Positions 46,341-58,989 of a stretch of 64,000 bases of DNA are shown one piece after another. Position numbers and translations under genes: made by a program. A model generated the notes under the pieces. It was not told the DNA's origin, did no database searches, and saw nothing but the letters and a program-made list of their open reading frames with translations. Numbering within the stretch: position 1 is the stretch's first letter; each line of letters starts with the position of its first letter. Source of the DNA: Macrotrachela quadricornifera. Taxonomy: Eukaryota; Rotifera; Eurotatoria; Philodinida; Philodinidae. Location: positions 142,236-206,235 of the forward strand of contig JAJEKB010000780.1 of NCBI GenBank assembly GCA_022393335.1, given 5' to 3'.

Positions 46341-49118
46341 TCAGGACAGTAAAACAAATTATTCGTTTTGTTTCCTTCTTCAGTTTATTTTTTATTGTAC
46401 TTAGAACATTGAGAAGAAAAAAAAAAAGAGTTTTGCGTTCGGTTTTTTTGTTTTCTACCCTCTGTCGTACGATTTCTTATACCAGACGGCTAGACGTGCA
46501 ATAGATGGAAAAGAATATAGAAACAACAGTGCAAAAAAAGGAAAAGAGAAAATAATGATAGAAAGAGAAAATATATGAAGTTTCGTTCTCTTCCTTTTTC
46601 TTATGTTTCTGCCCAATATTGCGCCAACATATCAATAGTCCTGTTCATTGGAAAGAGAGATGAAGATCTCTCTGAATTTTTCTTTTCCTCGTTCTCCGTT
46701 TTTTTTCTTTTTTCCTTACAGAAACAGATAAAAACAATATGATCAAATAAATGTCTAGAGGAAAAATATGGCAACGAATTCAACGATGTTTTTTGCGTCC
46801 GCTAACCTTTTCCATATGATTAGAATCTCTACTAGACATCTATATTTATATAGATGTCATTTTTATATCTTTTCTTCGTAATCTTTCTTCTAAAAAAGAA
46901 AAGAACGAATTTTATTATTGATATAGTTTTTATTAAAACTACAGGAAAAGGGTAACAATAATCGACCGAAGCCAAAGATCGAATTGATTGATTATTATAG
47001 ATGCCGTCACATACTTCAGTCAATCAGTACATTAAATTCTCTTCGGTTTTATGTTAGTTGATAGAAATCTTGTCAAGAAACTTTCTTAGTTTACAAGTTT
47101 AACATAACATCAAATTTCGAAGTCAAAATGATTTCTTTTTTATTGCAAACATTCGCACTTACATAACATATCCATGTCCAGAATGAAAGATATGTATTTA
47201 TACTGTGTAAAACATGTGCTTGACCTAGTCTGATCTTATTTTTTGACTTGAAAATATGTCCAAGCAAAGTCGAAAAAATTTCTATTTACAGACTATAGAT
47301 ATCTATTAATCTGGTTCATACTTATCAATCTGTCAGAAGAATAATCTTAAAATCTAGTTCTAAACAAAAAAAAATTGTTTATGCAGTGCATCATATTGAT
47401 CTTATCTTATCAGTAAGTTATATTGAAAAATGTATACTATGGTTTAAGCCTTGTTACAATCTGTTGCTATTAAGAACAATATTAAATACAACTTATTCAA
47501 TGATAATTGATCATTTCAATGCGAAACATATGTTGATCGAACTATTAGCAAAATTTTTAAACAGAATACAATAGTCTTAATGACTTTGAATTGTTTCATA
47601 AATCTTACAATCAATTAATTCTAATATTGAAATATTTACGAGAAGAAAATTTCTTTGCATGATTGTTTTTTATTGCTGTTATTTCATTAAAAAGATAAGT
47701 TCATGGCATAGGAAATAAATAATCTTACAGCAAGAGAGATGTAATATAATATTAGACTCATATAGAATGATGAAATTGACGAGTCAATCTTGATAACATG
47801 TTTATTGTAACTCCGTTTTTTCTTAACTTTCGTATTATTCGGTTCAATAGAAAATGTAAGATAGTATGAGAATTTCATTTAAAATTGATTTATACTTTGA
47901 ATAAATAATATTGACTTTTATCTAAAATCGAGGCAAATACAGATCTAGAAGGAGCATGTTAAATGATTTTTATTAGTGTAACTTTATAGAAGAGAATTGT
48001 ATTGATGAAATCTGACATCTGAACAAATATTATATTAAGATCTTATTTAAAGTAATTTATAAAAAATTTTCTATATATTTTCCATAAAAACATAGCATCA
48101 ATAATTGAATTACTAATGACAATTTCAATCGTTTGAAAGATTTATCGTAACAAATATCTTTATCTCAATTGATTAAGATTAAGAAAAGATGTCATTTCAC
48201 ACTATGTGCAAATAAAAATCTTACTTTGTTCTGTTTATTGTTATATTATATGGAAAACTTATTTTGTTTAAAGTTAGTTAATTATACGAATATCTTTCAA
48301 TTCATAGTTGACAAATAAAAATACATCGAATTGGTTTTGATACGTATTGCAATTAAACATCATTGATATCAATTTCAAATATAAACTTTCGTTGAACCTA
48401 AAACCAACAAAAAATTCCTCTTAAAATCAGAATCAAAGAACAAATTTGATCTAAAATACTACTGATTGTTCCTTCATTCATTTTAATTCTATTTATTCGA
48501 ACATTATGCGTTCTAGATGATCTAATAATAAATGTCAAATACATTTCAACATCTAGTATATTTATCTTTATCCAACGTGAATTTACTCAATCAAACAAAC
48601 AAAAGCAGTATATGGTAAATAACTAATCATTAATATTAACTTGTTATTTATCAACAATAACATTGGTCAAATATAAATTAAATTTATTCTATCATAATCT
48701 TATTACTTTATTTTACTATGTACACTATAAAAGTAAACATAATCATTATATTTGTACCTATAAAACAGTTTTTTTGTCCTTTATTTGATAATAAAAGAGA
48801 GACATCTACCTTTGACAGGTATATATTTATGTAATTGACTGCAAGGCCAATCGCTCTGTTTTTTTTCTTTAGACTCATTTATTTCCTATTATTTTTGATT
48901 CATTTTATCAACACATAGTGTCACGTCGTCCACTTGTAGTCATGATTATTACACATGAATAGTGTGAATGATGTCTTCAATCATGAATGACCATAATTGA
49001 GAATGTTCTATACTTAATTTTTAAAGTGAATAATACCGATAGGATCTTGACAATAAAATATTATTTTAATAAAAATTAAAGAATATTCTAATATTTAGAT
49101 AGTAATTTTATTTCTTAT
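46341..49118. other. Intergenic between divergent PPP1R3-like and Shark genes
   Basis: 2.8 kb, A/T-rich, no gene recognised. Pyrimidine-rich blocks near 46360-46700 resemble those upstream of other genes. An acceptor-like AATATTTAG ends at 49098, 20 nt before the Shark ATG. Confidence 0.5.
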
Positions 49119-52100
49119 ATGGCATCAAAAGGCGGTTCTGGTCAATTAAATAAAGGTAAATAGAAATTTAAAATCTAAACACTATTTTCGTACTTGTTTT
49201 TTTAATTTATATAATTTTTAAGATAAAAGTCGTTCTTTTAATACTCTTGAGCCGGAACTTAATCGTCAAGGATCTCGTGATTCTAGCCAAATAAATTGTT
49301 TTTTTAAAGCATGTGATCGAGAAGCAAGTGAAAAATTATTAAATGAATCATATGCATGTAAGATCTATAATATAATATTTATTTATTTATTTATTTTATT
49401 TTTGTTATTTTTAATTATTTAGATAAACATAAAAATGGTTTATATATGATTCGTCAATCAAATCGTGATGAAAGTAAATTTGTATTATCATTAATTAAAG
49501 ATGGACAATGTTATCATTATCGTTCACATCATGTTGGAAATGGAACATTTCTTGATGAAAAAACTGATTCAATTTTTTATTGTAAATTTATTATTTAATT
49601 AAAATGAAATATAGAAATTACTTTTTTCTTTTGTTTTTTAGCTTTGGATGAATTACTTGAATATTATCAAGGTGATGGTGTTCGTCATTTACGTTCTCCA
49701 TTAACAACACCATTACGTGGTGTTCCATTACCTGCATTTGCTCAACGACGTGGTACAACAACTGTTCTTCATCAAGCAGCTACTGAAGGACAACGTGATG
49801 TTATTAAATTACTTCTTAATGATACAAGTTGTCCTGATATACATTCAAAAAATGAAGAAGGTTTTTAGAACAAAATATTTCGATAAAAAAAAACAAAGTT
49901 TCTTAATTTATTTTATTCAAGGAAATACACCATTACATGAAGCATGCTTTTTTGGACGAGATGATGCTGTTAAAGTTTTATTACAAGCCGGTGCTAGTTG
50001 GAAATTTGTTAATAAACTTGGATGGACACCATTGCATGTAAAATAAAATTTTTCTATTATTAATTTATTCAAACAAAAAAAAGAAAAGAAAAAATTTCTT
50101 TTTTATTTAGCAAGCAGCTTTAGGTAATTGTCCAACTACTGTTGATCTACTTGTTACTCGTAGTCATGCAGATGTTGATTCACGAAATCCATTTAATTTA
50201 TATGCACCAATTCATTGTGCTGCTGCATGTAATAATATTGAAACTATTCAAGTAATTAAATCAATAAAAAACCTATTTAATAATCACTAAGTTTTATTAT
50301 ATAGACTTTGATAGCACATGATTCACCATTACGACCATTGACAGAAGATGGAGAAACACCATATGATTTAGCTATTAAACATAATGGAAATGAATGTACG
50401 GAATTATTAGGTAAAATATTAATGATGTGTTTCTTTTTTAATTAAAAATTCAAGACAAAAGATGTGTTTTATATTCATAGGAGCTATGAAATCAAAACCT
50501 GCTGTATCTCGTCGTTCAAGTTATTATCATGGTTCATTATCGAATAGTGTATGTAAATATTATATAATTTTGTATCCAATAGAATTTCTTTTTCTCTATT
50601 ATAGCAAATGCGAGCTATATTAAATTATTTCAAAAAAAATGATGGTTATTTTTTTGTTCGACAAAGTTCATCTGTTCAAGATGATTATGCAATATCGATT
50701 ATTTGGCAAAATAATCTTGTTCATGTTAAACTTCATAAAAAAGTAAAATTAAATAAAAAACAGATTATTTTCTTCATTTGTTTTTTTTTACTTTTATTTT
50801 TTATATAGAATTTAAAATCATACTATTTCGAAGATCGTCTTCATTATCATGATAGTCTTGAACATGCTATTGATTATTTTGTGAAAGTATATAAAAGTGT
50901 TGTTAAACCATTAAGTCAAGGTAATAATTTCTTTCTTGAGTTTATTTTCAAAAATAAAATATATATTTTAATTTAGAAGCAGCAAAAGCGGCTTATACAA
51001 ATGAAGGTTTACCTTCAATATCTCAACGATTATTTACACCAACGAATAAAAATTTAAAAGCATCTGTTGCATTATCACGTGATTCATCTAGTTTTGATAT
51101 GGGAACTAATTCCGGTTAATTTTTTTTTTTTATTAATATTTAAATTTTTTTCTTTATCTCTATAGAAGTCCATCCATTCACTAAAGGGCGTACACAAAAT
51201 GTACATAATAAACAAAAAATGCTTTCCACTATTGGTAATAGAAAATTTATAAATTTATTTTTTGTTATATTTATGTATATAGAACAAAGACTTGTTAATC
51301 CACTTGTAAATAAAAAAGTGGTTATTATTCGTGAAGAACAATTAAAAATTGGAAAATTATTAGGTGAAGGAAATTTTGGAAAAGTTTTTGCTGGAGAATA
51401 TCGAGATGAACATGGCAAATTTGTAAATTTATTATATAAAAAAAAAAAAAAAAATTTAATCAATGATGATTCTTTTTTTTTTCTTAATAATATTTAGGTT
51501 CCTGTTGCGATTAAAGCGTTAAAAGCAACTATGGATTCAAAATCTAAAGAAGAAATGAAAAAAGAAGCTTTTGTTATGAAAGAATTATCACATCCATGTA
51601 TTGTTCGTCTTTATGGTGTATCTCAATCGAGAACAATGAATAGTACATTAATGGTATTAATGAATTATTTTAAAAATATTTTTATTTTCTATTGAATGGC
51701 TCAATTAAATGCTCGATATTTTTGTTCAGGATAATTATTATATCTTCAACAAAATCAAATATTGCCCGTCGCTTCGGTTATTAGTTCAAGCAAACTAACA
51801 TTCTACGCACTAATAACAATATTTATGCTTTTATTTATGTTTGATTTTGTTTGTTTCTTTTTTTTTTCTAATTTATTTATTTATTTAATATTTTCGTAGA
51901 TTCAAGAACTTCTTTCAATGGGATCATTATTAGATTATTTAAAAAAACATATAAGTAATTCAATACGATCATTATTTAGTCTATGGATAACACAAATAGT
52001 ACATGGAATGGCGTATATGGAAAAAAAACGTTTTGTTCATCGAGATCTTGCTGCGAGAAATATTTTAATGCAATCTCATTCACGAGTAATTAAAAAATTA

Positions 52101-52791
52101 AAACTAATAAATTGATATTTTCTTTGTCCTTTTTTTCTTTTATTAGATAAAAATATCTGATTTTGGTTTATCACGTAGTGTTGATTCAAATGATTATTAT
52201 CGTCAACAAAGTGATACACCAATGCCAATTGCATGGTGAGAAAAAAAAATAATAATGATCTATATAGATTCAGTAAATCTTTCAAATTATCTTTATTTCT
52301 TTCTCATAATTTTGAAATTTATCCTTTCTGAAATGTAGAAAATCATTTAAATGAAACAAAATTTAATAAAGTCTTAATTAAACAATACTTTATACTATTG
52401 TAGGTATGCACCAGAATCACTTCATTACTTTAAATTTACAAGTAAAAGTGATGTATGGTCATTTGGTGTTACAATGTGGGAAATCTATACATTTGGTCAA
52501 TTTCCTTATGGATCAATGCCTACTGAAGAGGTTTATTTTCTTATCAAAATAAAGTTTCAAAGTCTTTCTATTGACAAGAAATTTTTTATTTAGATCTATC
52601 GATACATTGATTCTGGTGGTCGTCTTCATCGTCCAGCAGGTTGTACTACTTCTATATACGATGTAATGCTTCGATGTTGGGCACCTGAAGCTGATGATCG
52701 ACCATCATTTCCAGATTTACTTAAAATATTTGCTAATCGATCAGAATTTGTTTCAGCTGTTCAACATTTTCATTCAATATCAAAATATTAA
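49119..52791 (+). CDS. SH2-ankyrin-SH2 non-receptor tyrosine kinase (Shark/HTK16 class)
   Basis: Eighteen exons, all in phase, encode 777 residues; first 49119-49155, last 52594-52791. Domain order: N-SH2 (~35-130, phosphotyrosine-binding Arg in YMIRQS), ankyrin repeats (~155-310: [43 protein letters not shown]), second SH2 (~320-405, GYFFVRQS), linker, kinase (~503-770). The kinase looks active: GEGNFGKV loop, VAIK lysine, HRDLAARN catalytic loop, DFG, a YY activation loop, SDVWSFGV. This is the Drosophila Shark/Hydra HTK16 architecture, a Syk-related family absent from vertebrates. In flies it acts downstream of Draper/ITAM receptors in engulfment and in epithelial signalling. Exons: 49223-49357, 49423-49581, 49642-49860, 49922-50037, 50111-50251, 50305-50410, 50481-50548, 50605-50742, 50809-50920, 50977-51114, 51166-51234, 51283-51422, 51498-51653, 51900-52085, 52147-52235, 52404-52530. 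Confidence 0.96.
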
Positions 52792-53004
52792 AAACAAAAA
52801 CAAAAACACATTTACACATATCAATTATTTATTTAATTAATTACGTTAGAAACACACACACACAAACATATAAATTTTATTGATTTATTAATGTAAACAA
52901 TAAAAAAAAGAACACCACTAATTTTAATTTATCATTTGTATAAAAAAAAATCAAATAAAAAAAATTCTTCTTTTTTTTTTATTTTGTTTATTTCATTTTT
53001 TATT

Positions 53005-54075
53005 TTAAGCTATAGTATCCGATTTTCGATTATCTTTATCTCGTTTAGCATTAACAATACTAGCTCTCATTCGACTTAAATCACGTTTTCCTTTAGATAA
53101 TTGTGTACCTTGAGAAAATTCAAGAAAACGTAATACTTTTGCCCAATCACATGATTTTTTATCACTTTTTTCTAATGATTGTGTACGTAAAGCATCTTCA
53201 TCTTGTTTCATTGTTTGTCGTTTATTTTCCATACGTGTATGTCGATCATGATACCAACGTTCTAGATCCTGCTTAGCTTGTTGTCGTAATTCTTCTATTT
53301 TTCGTTTTTCTTCGGCATCTTTTTCAGTTATTTGTTGTTGACGACGAGCATTAAATGCTTCTAATGGAGTTAAATTTTCCGTTAGAGGTATTTCGGTTGA
53401 TTGCAGTTCATTTGTATCCGTTGTTGTTGTTGATGATGATGGTACAGGATTTGAAAACATATCAAATGATGAACTATCTTCTTGAAAAAAATGATGTAAA
53501 ATATAAAAGTAAAAAAATTTTTTTTTATAATAAAAACCTGTTTGTTGATCTGGTGTATCATTATAAAGAATATCATCTACTGGTGGTGAAACATCAGTCG
53601 TAAAATACAGACCTGATTCATTTGTATTCGATGGAATTGTAAACATATCATCATTGACTGTTGATGGAAGATTACTTGTAGAATATGAATCTAATTCATT
53701 TGTATTTGATTGATCTGTAAATATATTATCATCATATGATGCTGCTGGTGGCGGTGCTGAACCAAAATTATCTAAAGTATCATCGCCTAATATGTTAGAT
53801 TGTGGTAATGTTGTATTAGATAAATCCTAGATGAAAATAAAAAGAAGAAAATAATTTTTAGCCATCAGAAATTGAACTCTTTTTTTTACATTGTCAATAA
53901 CCCAAGAAGCATCTTCTTGATGATCATTACTAGATATATCAGTTAATTTTGTAGTTGTTGTATTATCAATACTTCCAGATCCGAATAGGTCATCTTCTTG
54001 AATATTTGTATTTTGTGTTATTGATGGTGCTTGTGTTGCTTCAGCAGGTTGGTTGAAAAAATCGAAATCATCCAT
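53005..54075 (-). CDS. CLTA: Clathrin light chain
   Basis: Three exons on the minus strand, 53890-54075, 53538-53826 and 53005-53480, encode 316 residues. The C-terminal half is a charged coiled coil of the clathrin light chain type: LEAFNARRQQQITEKDAEEKRK, then ERWYHDRHTRMENKRQ, and the conserved end WAKVLRFLEFSQG...KRDLSRMRASIVNAK that contacts the heavy-chain trimer. The N-terminus starts MDDFDFF, as in other light chains. It coats endocytic and Golgi vesicles. Typical light chains are about 220-250 residues. The excess here lies in an acidic region with three degenerate repeats of the form D-x-M/I-F ... T/S-NTNE (residues ~85-165). The gene is tail-to-tail with the Shark kinase, 213 nt apart. 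Confidence 0.93.
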
Positions 54076-54697
54076 TTTTTTGCGCGCAAATGTCTATTTT
54101 AGTAACTGCTTTTTTTGTAATATTGACCAAGTTTGTTTTACACTTCTTCTTTGTCTTGACCTCCTACGTGTCTGTTTTTATCATTGCACATAACTTATCT
54201 TTTTTTCTTTGTGTTGTTAATAAACAAATAAGACATAGAAGATGAATAGATATAAATAAAACTCTTCTCATGCTCGTTTTCTCTTTCAAATATGTTAGAT
54301 ATGAACATATAAAGATAGTGTTTCATTTATTTGTTATATAATACTATCAATAATTATTAATTAATGAATATTTTTGATTAGTCAATTATCAAAAAGATCT
54401 CATATTAATCTTTTTTTTTTCATTATTTGCATTTTAATATAAATGACGCATTTATATAAATCCATGTGTTGACGCAGAACAGAAGAAAAAAAAAACACTG
54501 CATTTGGTTATTTTTCCTTTTTGCCAGAATATGACTAATTGTTACTCTTACCCAACAGTAAGACAGATGAATCATAACCGCCTACATCATGATTTATAAA
54601 GAGCATACACAGCACAAATGTTGTTTTTTTTTCTTAACTTTTGCGTTGATATATTGTTCTTCTAGATTATACTTAAAAATCAATATTTTTTGTATTC
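54076..54697. promoter_or_regulatory. Putative bidirectional promoter, clathrin light chain / zinc-finger adaptor
   Basis: 621 nt separate two divergent start codons. A/T-rich with poly-T tracts; no specific factor site was recognised. The bidirectional role is inferred from gene orientation alone. Confidence 0.4.
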
Positions 54698-56323
54698 ATG
54701 TCCTCCGCATACAATTCATCCGCTGGTTTAAATCAAGTAAGTTTAATACAAAAATAATCTTGTTTTTTTATTGTAAATAAAATAAAATTTATTTAGTATG
54801 ATTCTGATATAACTATTATACGTGATTCAATGTTTGATGAACATAATGATGAGTATGTAAATAATACGTATGTACCTATAATAACACGTTTAAAACAAGC
54901 TAATAATTCATCTGAAAATAGACAAACGACAAATCCACCAATAATTAGTAATAATAATAATAATAATAATAATGATAATAATAGAAATGATTATATATTT
55001 GTTGATCATAATCCACAAGATCACGCTAAAGAACTTGAACAAATTTTATCAAATTATATAAAAGATCTTAAACAAGAGACAAATACACAATTTGATTGTA
55101 GTCGACAAATAGTAATACATTTAATGGGTATTATTCGTTCTGCTTATCCAAATGATCAACAAAAAATGATTGAATTAGATAAAGTAATGGAAGAAATAGC
55201 AACATTACATGATAAACGACATCTTGAACAACGGGAAAAACTTGAACAATTACGTACAGAAATTCATCAATTAAATGAAATGTTACAACCAACAGGACAT
55301 GATCAATTAATAGAAAATAATCAAACATATTCAATATCGAATAATATATCTCATGGAGAACGTAAGAATTAATAAAAATAAATTTTCAAATATTGTTTTC
55401 TTTTGTTATAATAGCTTCAATAATGTATGATTATAATCAATGGACTGAAATAGAAGATGATACAAAAAAACTTCATGAAATTATTCAATCACAAAAAAAT
55501 CAAATTAATGAAATCGTTACTTTAGTATCTCAAGCAGGTAAATAATTAATTTTTTAAATATTTATAAATAATTTTATTTTTTATAATAGCTGCTTCGACA
55601 TGTCATAATCCAACTACTGTTTCAATTAATGATTCGAAAATTTCATTAACTAATAATCAAGATACACAAGTTTCAGACACTCATCTTGTCAGTAGTCTTG
55701 TACAAAAAATTAAAGATATTGCTGAACAAAAACCACAACAACAACAACAACAACAACAGCAATCGACTCCAATTGTTTTACCAGAACATACAACACTTCA
55801 AAATCATTCACCTGGCGCATCACCTGATGCATCATTGTCTACTTTAGTTCTTGAATCACTTAAACAAACAGTTGACAAAAAAACGCAACGAAATGAGGAA
55901 GAAGATACTATACAAATTGATAATCAAGAAGTGCATGATAAACAAATTGAAAATGAAGTACCAATACATGAAGAACCACATGTACCAGTTGTTATTCCTG
56001 TAATACAGAAACCTGCTCCTCAAAATGAACGTGAACAAGTTCCTGCACCACGTATTTCTCCTCAAAACGAACGCGAACAAGTTCCTGTAATACGTATTTC
56101 TCCTCAAAACGAATCTAAGAAATGTCCTGTTTGTGGTGAAGAATTTCCACCAGCAACTGATGATATAGCAATGTATGATCATATTGAAAAATGTTTATTT
56201 CCATCGGGTACAGCCACTGCACCTAAAGATTATGCATGTCCAAATTGCAATCGAAAATTTCCAGGCAATGATGAAAAAATTTATCATCAACATTTATCGG
56301 ATTGTTATAATAGAGAAATATAA
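54698..56323 (+). CDS. Adaptor with coiled coil and two C-terminal UBZ-like zinc fingers
   Basis: Four exons, 54698-54736, 54797-55361, 55415-55537 and 55590-56323, encode 486 residues. An N-terminal acidic region is followed by a poly-Asn run, then predicted helical/coiled-coil segments (around KELEQILSNYIKDLKQE, MIELDKVMEEIATLHDKR, EKLEQLRTEIHQLNEML). Next comes a poly-Gln tract, and just before the zinc fingers a 14-residue tandem repeat (PQNEREQVP..RIS). The C-terminus has two fingers of the form CPxC-x-x-x-F...Y..H...C: CPVCGEEFPPATDD..MYDHIEKC and CPNCNRKFPGNDEKIYHQHLSDC. This matches the paired UBZ1-type ubiquitin-binding fingers of TAX1BP1/CALCOCO-like autophagy adaptors. Without a SKICH domain the family placement is tentative; the ubiquitin-binding role is inferred. 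Confidence 0.8.
56018..56118 (+). repeat. 42-bp coding tandem repeat, about 2.3 copies
   Basis: Units start at 56018, 56060 and 56102 (the last partial), encoding PQNEREQVP..RIS in frame within the zinc-finger adaptor. Confidence 0.9.
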
Positions 56324-58989
56324 ACTATGTTTTAAAAGAAACAATATTTATAAAAATTAATCGTCTAATATTTTATAGTTCGAATCATATAGACTCGAGC
56401 AGTCACACTGCCTTCTTTTTTTCAAATAAAAATATATTTTGTCCATTCGAAAGTTTCTCATAAATAAATATAGATATCGAAATAAATGATAAGAATTTAA
56501 TGAATGTATAAAATCTACTTTTTTTTATGATTAAACTTTGATCTTTTATAAAATCTTTTTTTTTTAACTATCTCAACATCTCAAAATGATTGTTTTGTAG
56601 AAAAAATTTATATATTGAAAACTTTAAATGACATTCAAACTTCATTAAATAATTCTAAAATGATTTAAAAACAAGTCATTAATCAAAAAGCAAAAATATT
56701 TTTTTTTATCGTAATAAAATATTTGTTTAGAATTTTCTCTTTTAGATATCTTATATATAATCATAAGACTAATGAATAATAAACCAAAAATTTTATAAAA
56801 TATGTTATCACTATCTTTATCTTTTCTTATTATTATTCATGTGATTCTTTCTTGCTGCATTTCTTGGAAAAGAAATATTTTTTTTGAGTCCAACTAAAAA
56901 CAAGGTAGCTATCAAATCTCGTTGATCATTATATTTGTGCCCAAGCGCAACACATCAAAGAATATGAATGAAAAATTTTTACATTTCAAAATTTATTTTA
57001 GAAAAAATGTTCACATTCATGTAGAAAATATTGGATTAAATCAACGCAATATTAAATAGATACAGGATAATCTAAAAAAAATATTCTACAATCAAACAGA
57101 TAGAGTTTTTCTTCAGGAGCAGGTAAGAAAAGTATATGTAAAGTGTTCTATAAATAATTTGTAGTCATTATTGAAGAGAAGGACAAGAAGAAATTAAAAG
57201 AAAATTGATGAATGATAAACATTAAGTGAACTTTCAAAAAACATGTTCGATAATGAAGACGTAAAATTGAAATCTGTTTACGATACTTCACCTCCTTCTT
57301 AGCAAAAAATGGTAAAAAATTCTTTATTGATGTACTCTAAAGATAGACTAGATATTAATCTTTCGACTTGTGCGTGAAGGAGTTCAATCCAATATGCCGT
57401 TAAATTTTTATTTGATTTTTACGAAAAGCTGTTGTTCCAAAAATTGTCAAAGTTTCACTGTCTGCTATAAGATCACCATAACAGATTGTTCATAGAATCG
57501 TTAGAAAAACAAATTTTCAACAGTTTGTTATAGCATTATATTTTTCAAACTTATCATGCGTATTACTCAATTCCAGTTCATTACTATCCCGATCTAATCT
57601 TATTCGTTCGAGCTGAAATATTGATCACATATATTTCGAGGCATCCTCTATAGGTAAAATTGACTCTTTTCATTTTTGATCTTTCCATTCAGATTTATAG
57701 AATTCTGTGAACCAGGAGATTGAGTTTTCAAAAAAATCTTTCAGCATTCTCTTTATAAAAACCAAAATAAAATAAGATTTTTGAAAAGATAATTCACTTC
57801 TAGAACATAAACTATGGCCATTGAGCGATGTTACTGCTTCACTTATTTTCACTTTATAACGACAATTTTAACTGTTGCTATTCATTATCGAAAGCTTGAT
57901 ACATTCCATTCGATTATGTTAATGCTCCTGCATATCTTAACTGATTGTAAAAAATTTGCAACAACTGTCACTTGAACCACTTCGTTTAGAAAAAATGAAA
58001 TACTATGTAAATTATCTCCTTATGGATAATTTCTGCTAATTAATTCACTTTCAAACTAATACTGAGACAATTAACTTTAAAATTGTCAGAATGTGGAGTG
58101 TAGATGTGAGATAAATAACTAAATATCGAAGGAAAAAACCTCAGTAGAATCAACATTTATTTAAGATGGGACGTAATATTAGTTCTATTTCATTATCTCT
58201 GCTAGTTATTACTTTACAGTTCTTTTATTAATACACTTCTTTTTGCGCAAGATGCTCATTTTCTAGTATTTTTTTTTACAGTAATTTACGTTTGATGTGT
58301 CAATAAAATTGATACTAAATTTGATAAACTCATCATCATCGATAGGAGATATCGATAATCATATACCTTCATTTTAGAAAATATAATATGAAAGGAACGT
58401 TGGTAACTACCAATGAAATTCGTCTATTATCAAGTAGTGATTATTTGTAGATATTTACTGACTAAGATTCCATACCGCTAAAATCCAAGCTGAATGTTAT
58501 CAATGTTTTGCAGTAAATATCATTAAGATTTACTTACAGATAGATTCAGAGTTGGCTTTTAGTCTTCAATTCTTCGCTTATGTGATCATTTCCTTATCTA
58601 TAATGACATAATGACAGTCAGACTTTGATAATAAGTATAACAGGGATAAAAATGAAAAAACAATGAGCATATAGGAAGAACATAGATCTTTTCTTTTAAT
58701 AAACTGATTATTTGTGCGATTGGGTCATAAATTAAAAATTGGAGTCCGCTCTTGCTCTCCTTGCGTTTGTTTCAATCTATGACGTCCCAAAAAGTTTTCA
58801 CATCTTTTATAGAGACAGATTCACTTTTTAAGATTGATCAAAAGAAATTCTTCTCGTTATACTATCGAAGATCATTTTTTTCAGTTGCAAGATATAAATT
58901 GCATCATATGTACAGATATGATAAATTAAAATATATATAATTCATTTATTCAGTCACGCAAAATGAATTTATTTCATACACAATCTAAT
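56324..58989. other. Gene-poor stretch, 2.7 kb
   Basis: A/T-rich with no intact gene. A minus-strand 60-codon frame at 57670-57852 continues past its stops with somewhat protein-like composition and may be a decayed coding fragment, but nothing identifiable. Confidence 0.45.

Noticed and set aside
57540..57860. Possible decayed coding sequence on the minus strand
   Set aside because: Some amino-acid-like composition, but stops in every frame and no recognisable family.
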